Below are positions 1-8,122 of a stretch of 64,000 nt of DNA, piece after piece. The translations under genes were made by a program, and so were the position numbers. The notes beneath the pieces were generated by a model, which did not search any database, was not told the DNA's origin, and worked only from the letters and a program-made list of their open reading frames with translations. Every line of letters starts with the position of its first letter. The first letter of the stretch is position 1. The DNA comes from Actinomadura pelletieri DSM 43383 (GTDB lineage Bacteria > Actinomycetota > Actinomycetes > Streptosporangiales > Streptosporangiaceae), in the NCBI RefSeq assembly GCF_003634705.1, contig NZ_RBWU01000001.1, forward strand, positions 930,001-994,000, in the 5' to 3' direction.

Positions 1-94
1 GGGTGGACGTCCGCCACGAACTGGACTTCGCCGAACGCGCGCGAATCAGCTCCAGACGTTCGCGCAGCCGGGTCTCTCTCGGGTCAGCCTCCAT
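1..94 (-). CDS. 5' end of an unidentified protein gene, cut by the window edge
   Basis: About 31 codons read leftward from an ATG at 94 and stay open to the window edge. The first residues are charged (MEADPRETRLRERLELIRAR). The complement of 106-112 is a strong Shine-Dalgarno sequence (GGAGG). It lies 13 nt from the ATG and 4 nt from an in-frame GTG at 103, so GTG may be the true start. The fragment is too short to name a family. The gene runs away from the STAS gene at 306, so the two may share a promoter region. Confidence 0.45.
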   Translation of the reverse strand, partial: MEADPRETRLRERLELIRARSAKSSSWRTST

Positions 95-305
95 GTGCGG
101 CACACCACCTCCGCTGTTGCACGTGCTCAGCCTCTCCTAATCTCGGGCTCCGCGAGAGGGGAACCGCTGAGATCGTCCCGGGCGCGTGCCGGCATGGGCT
201 CAACGGTGAAACCGGTACATTACCGAGCGTAGTTCTCAAAGCGTACGGGACTGCCCGCGCCACGACACGCCCGCGCCACCGGGGACTTGGCGAACCGTCT
301 GGCCC

Positions 306-671
306 ATGGGCCGATCCCGAGATAGTGTTCCGGACGTGGAGCTAAACGTTTCGACCGCGTCTCAGGAGGGTCACGCCGTCGTCACGGCGACCGGTGAGCT
401 CGACCTCTACACCGCGCCCAGGCTGCAGGCGGCCCTCGCGGGGCTGCTGCGCGAGAAGATCGACCGCATCACGGTCGATCTCAGCGGCGTCGAGTTCTGC
501 GACTCGACCGGCATGAACGTGCTGCTCGCCGCCATGAAGCGACTCAAGGAGCAGGGCGGCTCGCTCGACCTCGCCGCCCCGCGTCCGGCCGTGCGGCGCA
601 TCCTGCAGGTCACCGGGCTCGACACCGTCTTCACCGTGAACGACGCCGTGCCCGCCCTGGACGCGGGCTGA
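306..671 (+). CDS. STAS-domain anti-sigma factor antagonist
   Basis: A 121-residue single STAS domain of the SpoIIAA/BldG/RsbV type. The strand-helix signature ELDLYTAPRL is at residues 31-40. The phosphorylation loop CDSTGMN gives Ser67 as the likely phosphoacceptor. In this family the unphosphorylated protein binds an anti-sigma kinase (SpoIIAB/RsbW type) and frees a sigma factor. No kinase or sigma gene is adjacent, so the partner is probably encoded elsewhere. The first 11 residues look dispensable and the start could be later. A second paralogue is at 47220. Family assignment is firm; the partner is unknown. Confidence 0.88.
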   Translation: MGRSRDSVPDVELNVSTASQEGHAVVTATGELDLYTAPRLQAALAGLLREKIDRITVDLSGVEFCDSTGMNVLLAAMKRLKEQGGSLDLAAPRPAVRRILQVTGLDTVFTVNDAVPALDAG

Positions 672-806
672 CCCTCCGCCGAAACCACCGACCCTTCCGC
701 CGACCAGTGCCCCCCGGGGTGAACACCGGGGGACGTCGCCCATGCGCGCGGGTGACGGGATCGATCGATCCATGCCGCACCGGCCCGCCGCACCACCGCC
801 GCGGAC

Positions 807-812
807 TACGAT
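807..812 (+). promoter_or_regulatory. -10 element for the GT2 gene (leaderless)
   Basis: TACGAT is followed by 7 nt and then the ATG at 820. No Shine-Dalgarno sequence is present. This spacing predicts transcription starting at or next to the start codon, which also supports 820 over the upstream in-frame ATG at 742. Confidence 0.5.
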
Positions 813-819
813 CGCCGAT

Positions 820-1572
820 ATGCAGGACGTAGCGGTGATCATCCCGGCCAAGGACGAAGCCGACCGCATCGCGGCCACGGTCAAGGCCGCCTCCGACCTT
901 CCCGGCGCCGACCTCGTCGTCGTCGTCGACGACGGCTCGTCCGACGGCACCGGACGTGTCGCCCGCGAGGCCGGGGCCCGGGTCGTCCGGCACAGCCGCA
1001 ACCGCGGCAAGGGCGCCGCGATGGAGACCGGCGCCGAGGCCGTCCGGCTTCTCGACGACGGCCGCGAACAACCCCGCCACCTGCTGTTCCTCGACGCGGA
1101 CCTCGCCGAGACCGCCCGGGACGCGGCACCGCTCACCGAACCCGTCCGGGCCGGCGACGCCGACATGACGATCGCCGTGTTCACCACCACCGTGAAACTC
1201 GGCGGGCACGGGTTCGTCGTCCGGCTGTCCCGCGACGGCATCCGCCGCGCCACCGGCTGGGAGGCCACCGCGCCGCTCAACGGGCAGCGCTGCCTGACCC
1301 GCGCCGCGTTCGACGCCGCGCTTCCCCTCGCCGCCGGGTTCGGCGTCGAGACCGCGCTCACCATCGACCTGCTCCGCCAGGGCTTCCGCGTGACGGAGGT
1401 CGAGGTGCCGCTCGCGCACCGCGCCACCGGCACCGACTGGCGCTCCCAAGTGCATCGTGCCCGGCAGTTCCGGGACGTCGCGCGAGCGCTCGCCGTCCGC
1501 GACCCCGCGGCGGCCCGGCTGACCGGGCGGGCGACCCGCCGTATCGACGGCCCGCGCGGCAGCGGCCGGTGA
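820..1572 (+). CDS. GT2 family glycosyltransferase
   Basis: A 250-residue soluble GT-A glycosyltransferase. The N-terminal nucleotide-binding strand is VAVIIPAKDEADR, DDGSSDGT is at residues 37-44, and the metal-binding DxD is LDAD at 91-94. GT2 enzymes of this size transfer a sugar from UDP/GDP-sugar to a polyprenyl phosphate or a small acceptor. The start at 820 is chosen because the fold begins there and a -10 element sits just upstream. Its TGA overlaps the GTG of the next gene (GTGA), so the two are coupled. The next gene uses polyprenyl-phosphate mannose in its family, which suggests this enzyme supplies a lipid-linked sugar. That link is inference. Confidence 0.8.
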   Translation: MQDVAVIIPAKDEADRIAATVKAASDLPGADLVVVVDDGSSDGTGRVAREAGARVVRHSRNRGKGAAMETGAEAVRLLDDGREQPRHLLFLDADLAETARDAAPLTEPVRAGDADMTIAVFTTTVKLGGHGFVVRLSRDGIRRATGWEATAPLNGQRCLTRAAFDAALPLAAGFGVETALTIDLLRQGFRVTEVEVPLAHRATGTDWRSQVHRARQFRDVARALAVRDPAAARLTGRATRRIDGPRGSGR

Positions 1573-3095
1573 CCCGACTCGGAAGGGTCGGGCTGTGCTG
1601 TATCGGGCTCAGCCTGGCGTGTTTCTTCGTCACCGCGCTTCTCGGCCCGTCGGTGTTCCAGCCCGTGCTGGAGGGACGTTCCGGCGAGCCGCCTTTCTCG
1701 CTGCACGTCGACCCGTCGCCCTACCTGGTGATCGGGCTCGTCGTCGCGGGCGTCGCGGCGGGCTCGGCCGGGCTCGCGCTGTGCTTCGTCGCCGTCCGGA
1801 AAGGCTGGCGTATCGCGGCGCGGCCCCTGGTGATCGCTGGGCTGCTGGCGGCGGTCGCGTTCATGGCGATGCCACCGGTCGGGTCCACCGACCATCTCAA
1901 CTACGCCTCCTACGGGCGGATGGCGGCGACCGGCCACAACCCGTACGCCACCCGCGCCGTCGACCTCCCGCAGGACCCGGTCGCCGGGGCGCCCGAGGAG
2001 TGGCGCACCACACCGTCGGTGTACGGGCCGATCGCGACGGGCGAGCAGGCGTTCGCCGCGTGGATCGGCAGCGGATCCGTGCGGCTGACCGTGTTCGTCC
2101 TGTCCGTCGTCAACACGCTCGCGTTCGCGGTCACGGCGCTGATCCTCTACCGGACGTCCAAGAACGAGGAACGGCGACTCCGCACCGCGCTGCTGTGGAC
2201 GTGCAACCCGCTGGTGCTGTTCCACCTGGTCGCGGGCGCGCACAACGACGTCATCGCGGTCGCCCCGATGGTCGCGGCGCTCGCCGTGTTCGGCGGACGC
2301 GTCCACCCCGGCTGGGCACGGGCGCTCGCCGCGGGCGCCCTCGCCGGAGCCGGTGCGGCGATCAAGGTGCCGGCCGCGCTCGTCGGCGGCGGGCCCGCGT
2401 GGACGCTGCTCCGCGAGGCGTGGACCGAGCGTCGATGGCGGTCGGTCGGCGGGCTCGCCGCGCTGTTCGGCGGTGCCGGAGCCGTCACGGTGATCGCCTA
2501 CGCGCTCGCCGGGCCGCACGCCCTCGACCGGGTGCGGGAGGCGAGCGACATGGTCTCGTTCGCCACGCCCTGGCATCTCCTCGACGAACTCCTCGGCCGC
2601 GGCTCGCAGCGCACCGTCATCAAGACCGGCGCCCTGTTGCTCGGGCTGGTGCTGTTCGCGCTGCTGGTCCGCGTCCTGCCCGCGCACGGCGGGAACGGAA
2701 CCGTCCGACCGGACGAGCCGGCGTCCCGGGACGAGGAGAACCGGCGGGTCGCGGCCGCGTTCATCCTCGCCTGGCTCCTCGCCGCCCCCTACGCGCTGCC
2801 GTGGTACGACGGGTTCGGCTGGGCGGTGCTGGCCCTGCTGCCCTGGACGCGGGTCGACTGGATCCTGCTCGCCCACACCACGGCCCTGAGCCTCGCCTAC
2901 CTCCCGGCCCGCGCGCCCGCCCGCATCAGACTGCCGGACGACCTGTCATGGCTGTTCACCGTTGTTCGGCCGACCGTGGTTCCCTGGACCCTTCTCCTGA
3001 TTCTCGTGGCGCTGGTGGTTCAGAGTCTTCGTTCCACAGGTCGATCTCGAGCGCCCGGACACCCGCGGCGAGCATCAGCGGAGTCGCCAGGCTGA
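1569..3095 (+). CDS. MptB-like polyprenyl-phosphomannose-dependent mannosyltransferase
   Basis: A 508-residue integral membrane protein with about 12 hydrophobic segments. The first extracytoplasmic loop carries STDHLNYASYGRMAATGHNPY, resembling the acidic catalytic loop of GT-C mannosyltransferases of the MptA/MptB group. Those enzymes extend alpha-1,6-mannan chains outside the membrane using polyprenyl-phosphate mannose. GAHNDVIAVAPMV and ALPWYDGFGWA are further family-like stretches. The GTG start overlaps the GT2 stop. Its last 140 nt lie antisense to the end of the next gene, an unusually long convergent overlap. Family is fairly sure; the exact linkage made is not. Confidence 0.75.
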   Translation: MTRLGRVGLCCIGLSLACFFVTALLGPSVFQPVLEGRSGEPPFSLHVDPSPYLVIGLVVAGVAAGSAGLALCFVAVRKGWRIAARPLVIAGLLAAVAFMAMPPVGSTDHLNYASYGRMAATGHNPYATRAVDLPQDPVAGAPEEWRTTPSVYGPIATGEQAFAAWIGSGSVRLTVFVLSVVNTLAFAVTALILYRTSKNEERRLRTALLWTCNPLVLFHLVAGAHNDVIAVAPMVAALAVFGGRVHPGWARALAAGALAGAGAAIKVPAALVGGGPAWTLLREAWTERRWRSVGGLAALFGGAGAVTVIAYALAGPHALDRVREASDMVSFATPWHLLDELLGRGSQRTVIKTGALLLGLVLFALLVRVLPAHGGNGTVRPDEPASRDEENRRVAAAFILAWLLAAPYALPWYDGFGWAVLALLPWTRVDWILLAHTTALSLAYLPARAPARIRLPDDLSWLFTVVRPTVVPWTLLLILVALVVQSLRSTGRSRAPGHPRRASAESPG

Positions 3096-5208
3096 ACGAC
3101 ACCGACAGGATCACCGTGCCGGAGTCGTTCACCAGAGTGCCGATGACACCGACCGTCAGCGCGCACAGCAGCGCCGGACGCATCGTCACGCTGTGCTCGT
3201 AGGCCCGCTGCAACAGCGACACCCGCCACCGCGTCGGCCGCGCCAGCACGAAGAACAGGAACGCGATCGCGGCGGCGAGCGGCAGGGTCAGATGCCAGTA
3301 CCCGACGCTGTTCAGCATGGCGTCGAACTTGCGGGCGATGACGCCCCACGCGTCGCCGTCCACGACGTCCAGCCAGAACCGGCCGAGATGCGTCGGGTTG
3401 TCGCTTCTGGAGTTCAGGTACGAGATGAACATCACCAGGACCGCCCCGGCCACGCAGAACAGCCCGAGCCGCAGCGGCGACACCCGCTGCCCCGTGACCA
3501 TCAGGGCGAGCACCGCGAACGCGGGGACCATCGCCAGCACGCCACCGAAGTCGCTGCCCCACGCCGGAAGACCGTCCACCGCGACCGCGAACGCGCCGAT
3601 CGCCACGACGATGCCGAGCGCGAGCCTTCTGCGTCCCGCGCGCAGCGGATACTCCGTCAGCCACGCCGCCGTCAGGATCGCCGCGACGGCGAACAGCGAG
3701 AACGCCTGGTTGCCGAAGCCGTAGAACCGTCCCGCGACGAGGGCCGTGTACCCCATCAGCGTGTTCATCTGGAGGGTCGACCCGGTCATCACGTCCACCG
3801 CGAGGACCACCGCCGTCACCAGGGTGATCACCAGGCCGGGCGCGAACGCCGAACGCCGCCACGGCCCGGCCAGCGCCAGGCCCGTCAGCAGCCCGGCGAA
3901 CCCCAGCACCGTGCAGATCAGGATGGGCGTCGCGTTGCCCGCCCGCCACCACGGCAGCAGCCCGGCGAGGAAGGACGCGCCGGGCGCCGCGCCGCCGAGC
4001 AACGCGATCACCCGGGTGCCGCCGAGGATCCGCGCCCGGGAACTGCGGTCGTCGCCGAGCCGCCGCAACGCCAGCGCCGCGATCCCGTACAGGACGAGCT
4101 GTGCCGCGAACAGCACCCAGTAGAAGGACGTCTGGACGCTGCGGATCGCCTGCGCGGCGACGTTCTCGTCCTCCAGCGCCTCGACCCGCTCCTGCGTCGA
4201 CGCCTCCGACGGCTGCGGCCGCCACACCGACCCGACGGCCGCCTCCGGCTGCTTAAGCCCCAGCAGGTTCAGCGTCGTCGCGGTGAGGTCGGTGAGCGTG
4301 ACGAGACCGTCCTGGCGGGTGGCGCTGGACGTCATGTACCCGGGCCCGTACCGGCGGGCGCCGTCGGCGGTCTTGCTCATCGCGAGCGCGACCCTCAGAT
4401 GCGGGTCGGGGCCGACGTCCGACAGCCCGGCGAGCAGGACCGTCGTCCCGTTCGGCACGGCGGCCATGACCTGCGCGACCCGGCGGTCCGCGGCGGCAGC
4501 GGCGGCGGCCCGCTTGCGCGGCGACAGCAGGATCTGCTCGCCCTTCGCGTCAACGCCCACGGTGATGTAGGCGCGGAACAGGTCGTCCACGTCCACGGCG
4601 GTGAGGGCGCAGCGCGTCCAGTCGGCGGTGGTCGCCCGGTCGGGGGTCGCGACGTAGCGGTCGACGCGCCCGCCGCCGTCTCCGACACCGAACACCGCGC
4701 CGGGCCCGACCGCCATCGTGCAACCGCCCGCCGCCTTCACCGCGTCGCCGAGCAGGCCGATGCGGGCGTGGTAGTTGGTGTCGGCGTTGTCGCTCTTCAT
4801 CGCGGGCCAGCCGGGCGCGATCGCGCCCTCCTGCGGCGGCGGACCGGTGGGGGAGCGCTCGCCCGGCAGGATCGGCGCGGCGGGCAGCGCGCAGTTCGCG
4901 TGCTGGAGCCGGGACCGCTGCCCGGAGGACAGCGTCAGCCAGCCGTCCGTCGGGCAGGTGTTGGTCCGTGTCGTCCGGACGCTGAGGGCCGCGGCGGAGC
5001 CGTCCTTCGTCAGCTTCCACAGCGCGGGTGTCGTCGTCCGGTCGATGTCGCTCCACATCAACCCGGGAACCCCGACGACCACGACCCGCCCGGTGGTCGG
5101 GGCCGACGTCTCGGCCCGGGCCTGGCCCGACGGCGCGATCAGCAGCGTTATGAGCGAAGTGCCCAAGATGGCGAGAAACGCACCGATCCTGGCCCCCCGC
5201 GAAGTCAT
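2956..5208 (-). CDS. Membrane protein with extracytoplasmic alkaline phosphatase-like domain
   Basis: A 750-residue protein. It has an N-terminal signal or anchor segment (residues about 5-30). A region of about 370 residues follows with phosphatase/sulfatase-superfamily features: VVVVGVPGLMWSDID near the start, a cysteine-containing loop, and a late conserved loop around TLTDLTATTLNLLG. About 11-12 hydrophobic segments make up the C-terminal half. The start at 5208 is used because upstream residues in frame are charged and lack a signal peptide. Such fusions occur in actinobacteria beside mannosyltransferase genes and are usually left as membrane proteins of unknown function. A role in trimming or processing an envelope polymer is inference from the neighbours. 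Confidence 0.65.
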   Translation of the reverse strand: MTSRGARIGAFLAILGTSLITLLIAPSGQARAETSAPTTGRVVVVGVPGLMWSDIDRTTTPALWKLTKDGSAAALSVRTTRTNTCPTDGWLTLSSGQRSRLQHANCALPAAPILPGERSPTGPPPQEGAIAPGWPAMKSDNADTNYHARIGLLGDAVKAAGGCTMAVGPGAVFGVGDGGGRVDRYVATPDRATTADWTRCALTAVDVDDLFRAYITVGVDAKGEQILLSPRKRAAAAAAADRRVAQVMAAVPNGTTVLLAGLSDVGPDPHLRVALAMSKTADGARRYGPGYMTSSATRQDGLVTLTDLTATTLNLLGLKQPEAAVGSVWRPQPSEASTQERVEALEDENVAAQAIRSVQTSFYWVLFAAQLVLYGIAALALRRLGDDRSSRARILGGTRVIALLGGAAPGASFLAGLLPWWRAGNATPILICTVLGFAGLLTGLALAGPWRRSAFAPGLVITLVTAVVLAVDVMTGSTLQMNTLMGYTALVAGRFYGFGNQAFSLFAVAAILTAAWLTEYPLRAGRRRLALGIVVAIGAFAVAVDGLPAWGSDFGGVLAMVPAFAVLALMVTGQRVSPLRLGLFCVAGAVLVMFISYLNSRSDNPTHLGRFWLDVVDGDAWGVIARKFDAMLNSVGYWHLTLPLAAAIAFLFFVLARPTRWRVSLLQRAYEHSVTMRPALLCALTVGVIGTLVNDSGTVILSVSFSLATPLMLAAGVRALEIDLWNEDSEPPAPRESGEGSREPRSAEQR

Positions 5209-5249
5209 GGCGCTCAGGGTACAAGAGGGCGATGACCGCGAAGGGGCCT

Positions 5250-5255
5250 TATCCT
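5250..5255 (+). promoter_or_regulatory. -10 element for the GT87 gene (leaderless)
   Basis: TATCCT lies 7 nt before the GTG at 5263 and no Shine-Dalgarno sequence is visible. A leaderless transcript is predicted. Confidence 0.5.
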
Positions 5256-5262
5256 GCGGGCT

Positions 5263-6564
5263 GTGGACGATCCCAGGCAGCGGGCGGGCGGGCGACGGTG
5301 GACGGCGGCCGATCTGCTGATCGTCCTCGCGGGCGTCACCGTCGCCGTGGGCGCGCTCTCCCCGATCGTCACCCGCTGGCTCGGCAACGAACCCGACCAG
5401 CGGCTCGTCGACCTTGAGGTCTACCGGGACGGCGGCGCCGCCATCCTGCGCGGGGCGCCGCTGTACGAGGTCCTCACCCAGCCGCCGCAACTGCTGCCGT
5501 TCACGTATCCGCCGTTCGCCGCCGTCCTCGCCGTCCCGTTCACCGTCATTCCGTGGCGGGCCGCGCAACTGGTCTGGACGGGCCTCATCTGCGTCGCGCT
5601 CGTGATCTGCGTCCTGTACGCCTTCCGCGACCTCCTCCACCGCGCCGGACGCTGGGCGCCGCTCGCCGCCGGGATCCTCGTCGCCGGAATGGCGTGGCTC
5701 GACCCCGTCCGTGACCAGTTCCGCTTCGGCCAGGTCGGGCTGTTCCTCCTCGCCCTGTGCCTGGCCGACTGCTGCACCCGCACCGCCCGGTGGCCGCGCG
5801 GCGCCCTCGTCGGCCTCGCCATCGCGATCAAACTGGTGCCGGGCGTCTTCCTGATCTACTTCCTGATCACCGGACGCCGGGACGCCTTCGCCAACGCGAT
5901 GTTCACCGCCGGTGCCGCGACCCTCGGGGCGTTCGCGCTACTGCCGGCCGACTCGTCCGACTACTGGTTCGGCGCGCTGTTGCAGGGCGGCGACCGGACG
6001 GGCGCGGTCGACGGCACCACCAACCAGGCCGTCCAGGGGATCGTGGCCCGCATCCTGGACGAGGGACCCGCCCGAACGCTCGTGTGGCTCGTCCTCGCCG
6101 CGATCGTCGCGTACTACGGCTTCACCTGGGCGCGACGCGCGTCCGAGGCCGCCGAACGCCAGACCGGACCCGCCTCCTCCAGCCTCCTCCTGGCGTCCGT
6201 CGCGATCGTGGGACTCCTGTCGGTCATGCTCTCCCCGGTGGGCTGGATCCACCACCTGGTCTGGATGATCGCCGTGTTCGGCGCCCTGTTGGGCGACGGC
6301 CGCGACGTCCGACGCTGCCTGGCCGCCTTCGGCCTGTGGCTCCTGTTCCTCTTCCCGATCCCCTGGTGGGGACGATCGCTGATCGGCCCGGACCACTCCG
6401 CCGTCTCCGTCTTCGCCGGCCACGTCGTCCGCGATCTGTTCGGTATCGCCGCGCTCGCGGCGATCGTCCTGCTGGGAACGTGGCTGGTCAAACGTCTCGA
6501 ATCACGGATCGCCGCCGAAGATCCTTCGCAACGCGAGGTCCGGATGGGTACGCTCACCCCGTGA
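5263..6564 (+). CDS. GT87 (DUF2029) polyprenol-phosphate mannosyltransferase family protein
   Basis: A 433-residue membrane protein with about 10 hydrophobic segments. The first exterior loop VDLEVYRDGGAAILRGAPLY carries the acidic residue typical of GT87. LPFTYPPFAAVLAVPF, AIKLVPGVF and SPVGWIHHLVW are characteristic family stretches. GT87 members (PimE, MptC/Rv2181 relatives) transfer mannose from polyprenyl-phosphate mannose, usually in alpha-1,2 linkage, to lipid-linked mannans. Together with the GT2 and MptB-like genes it suggests a mannan or lipomannan pathway. The DUF4446 gene overlaps its stop. Linkage and acceptor cannot be read from sequence. Confidence 0.8.
   Translation: MDDPRQRAGGRRWTAADLLIVLAGVTVAVGALSPIVTRWLGNEPDQRLVDLEVYRDGGAAILRGAPLYEVLTQPPQLLPFTYPPFAAVLAVPFTVIPWRAAQLVWTGLICVALVICVLYAFRDLLHRAGRWAPLAAGILVAGMAWLDPVRDQFRFGQVGLFLLALCLADCCTRTARWPRGALVGLAIAIKLVPGVFLIYFLITGRRDAFANAMFTAGAATLGAFALLPADSSDYWFGALLQGGDRTGAVDGTTNQAVQGIVARILDEGPARTLVWLVLAAIVAYYGFTWARRASEAAERQTGPASSSLLLASVAIVGLLSVMLSPVGWIHHLVWMIAVFGALLGDGRDVRRCLAAFGLWLLFLFPIPWWGRSLIGPDHSAVSVFAGHVVRDLFGIAALAAIVLLGTWLVKRLESRIAAEDPSQREVRMGTLTP
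6549..6554 (+). promoter_or_regulatory. Possible -10 element for the DUF4446 gene
   Basis: TACGCT lies 6 nt before the GTG at 6561, inside the end of the GT87 gene. It could start a leaderless mRNA for the downstream gene, but the overlap with the upstream stop means co-transcription is equally likely. Confidence 0.3.
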
Positions 6565-7019
6565 TGCTTGTCGCGGTGGCCGTCGCGGGCCTGGTCGCCG
6601 GGGTTGCGGGGCTGTCCATCGCCGTGGTCGCGCACAACCGGGTGAACCAGGTCGTCGACGAGTGCGGGGAAATGCTCAGGCGCCAACTCCAGGTCGCCAG
6701 TGGCTCGGCGGACGAGCGCGCCATGCGCGACCTCGCCATCGTCCACTACGACGCCCTCAAGGAGATGTCCGGGCACCGGTCCTTCTCCCTCGCCCTGATC
6801 AACGCGGTCGGGGACGGAATCGTCATCAGCTCCATCAACGGACGCACCGAGACCCGGACCTACGCCAAGGCCATCCGGGCCGGACACTCCGTCGAGGTGC
6901 TCTCTCCCGAGGAGAACCAGGCCCTGCGCGCCGCCCGCCTCGGCAAGGGTCCCGTCGTCTCCATGGACGACCCCCTTCCCGACTTCGGCAACGGCCACCG
7001 CACCTCCGCTCGCAGCTGA
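6564..7019 (+). CDS. DUF4446 family protein
   Basis: A 151-residue protein with one N-terminal membrane segment (about residues 2-22), then a soluble domain with VVHYDALKEMSGHRSFSLAL and GDGIVISSINGR. These match DUF4446, found widely in Gram-positive bacteria and of unknown function. The ATG at 6564 overlaps the TGA of the GT87 gene (TGATG), and an in-frame GTG lies immediately before at 6561. Either start is possible. The gene is followed by pheA after a short gap. No catalytic motif is visible. Confidence 0.75.
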   Translation: MLVAVAVAGLVAGVAGLSIAVVAHNRVNQVVDECGEMLRRQLQVASGSADERAMRDLAIVHYDALKEMSGHRSFSLALINAVGDGIVISSINGRTETRTYAKAIRAGHSVEVLSPEENQALRAARLGKGPVVSMDDPLPDFGNGHRTSARS

Positions 7020-7079
7020 CGGCCCTCCCGGGACAGTAGACTCGAGGTCACACCAGTGACCCATGCCCCGGGAGACCCC

Positions 7080-8018
7080 GTGACCGCAGACGACAGGCCG
7101 CATCGCTATGCCTACCTGGGTCCGCGGGGCACGTTCACCGAGGCGGCGCTACTGACCCTGCCGGGCGCCGCGGAGGGCGACCACCTCCCGCTCGCGACCG
7201 TCCCGGCCGTCCTCGAGGCGCTCCGCAGCGGCGAGGCCGACACCGCCGTAGTCGCCTTGGAGAACTCCGTCGAGGGTTCCGTCCCGACCACCCTGGACGA
7301 ACTCGCCACCGGCGAACCCCTCCACATCGTCGGCGAGATCCACCTGCCCGTCTCGTTCGCGCTGCTCGTCCGTCCCGGCACCACGCTCGCCGACATCAAG
7401 ACCGTCGCGTCCCACCCGATCGCGCAGCCCCAGTGCCGCCACTGGCTCCTCGGCAACGTCCCCGACGCCGAATGGCGCGCCGCGACGTCCAACGCCGAGG
7501 CCGCCCAACACGTCGCCGACGGCCACTACGACGCCGCCCTCGCGGGCTCGTTCGCCGCGTCCCGCTACGGCCTGACCGTCCTCGCCGACGACATCCACGA
7601 CGTCGCCGACGCCGTCACCCGCTTCGTCGTCCTGCACCGCCCCTGCCCGCCGCCCACCCCCACCGGCATGGACCGGACGACGATCGTCGCCTTCATCGGC
7701 GAAGACCACCCGGGCGCCCTGCTGGAGATCCTCACCGAGTTCTCCGTCCGCGGCATCAACCTGACCCTCATCCAGTCCCGCCCCACCGGCGCCGGACTGG
7801 GCTCCTACCTCTTCTGGATGGACTTCGAGGGCCACGTCGCCGACGCCCGCGTCGCCGAGGCCCTGATGGCCCTGCGCCGCATCTGCTCCGACGTCCGCTT
7901 CGTCGGCTCCTACCCCCGCGCCGACCGCGTCCGCCCCGAAATCCGCCGCGGCACCCACGACAACGACTTCACCGAAGCCGCCGCCTGGCTCCAATCAATC
8001 CGCACCGGCCACCAGTAG
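7080..8018 (+). CDS. pheA: Prephenate dehydratase
   Basis: A 312-residue monofunctional enzyme converting prephenate to phenylpyruvate in phenylalanine synthesis. The catalytic half begins with YLGPRGTFTEAALL and contains ENSVEGSVPTTLDEL and the active-site DAVTRFVVL (the TRF motif). The C-terminal ACT domain has the ligand loop LTLIQSRPTG, a variant of ESRP, predicting feedback inhibition by phenylalanine. The GTG at 7080 is chosen for the GGGAG 6 nt upstream; an in-frame GTG at 7056 would add 8 residues. There is no chorismate mutase domain. Length and motif order are typical of actinobacterial PheA. Confidence 0.95.
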   Translation: MTADDRPHRYAYLGPRGTFTEAALLTLPGAAEGDHLPLATVPAVLEALRSGEADTAVVALENSVEGSVPTTLDELATGEPLHIVGEIHLPVSFALLVRPGTTLADIKTVASHPIAQPQCRHWLLGNVPDAEWRAATSNAEAAQHVADGHYDAALAGSFAASRYGLTVLADDIHDVADAVTRFVVLHRPCPPPTPTGMDRTTIVAFIGEDHPGALLEILTEFSVRGINLTLIQSRPTGAGLGSYLFWMDFEGHVADARVAEALMALRRICSDVRFVGSYPRADRVRPEIRRGTHDNDFTEAAAWLQSIRTGHQ

Positions 8019-8122
8019 CCGACATCCCCATTTCGCCGACAGGTCAGCCGCACCCGGGCTAATCTGCTGCACAGTGTCACTGACTGATCGCACGCGGTCA
8101 CAGATGATCGGCGGGAGGACGG

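Noticed and set aside
342-2876. 844-residue ORF on the minus strand
   Set aside because: It lies opposite the STAS, GT2 and MptB-like genes, is almost pure Arg/Gly/Pro/Ala, and has no family pattern. GC-rich codon bias opens such shadow frames.
3193-5235. 680-residue ORF on the plus strand
   Set aside because: Antisense to the phosphatase-membrane gene, very Arg-rich, no hydrophobic or domain pattern.
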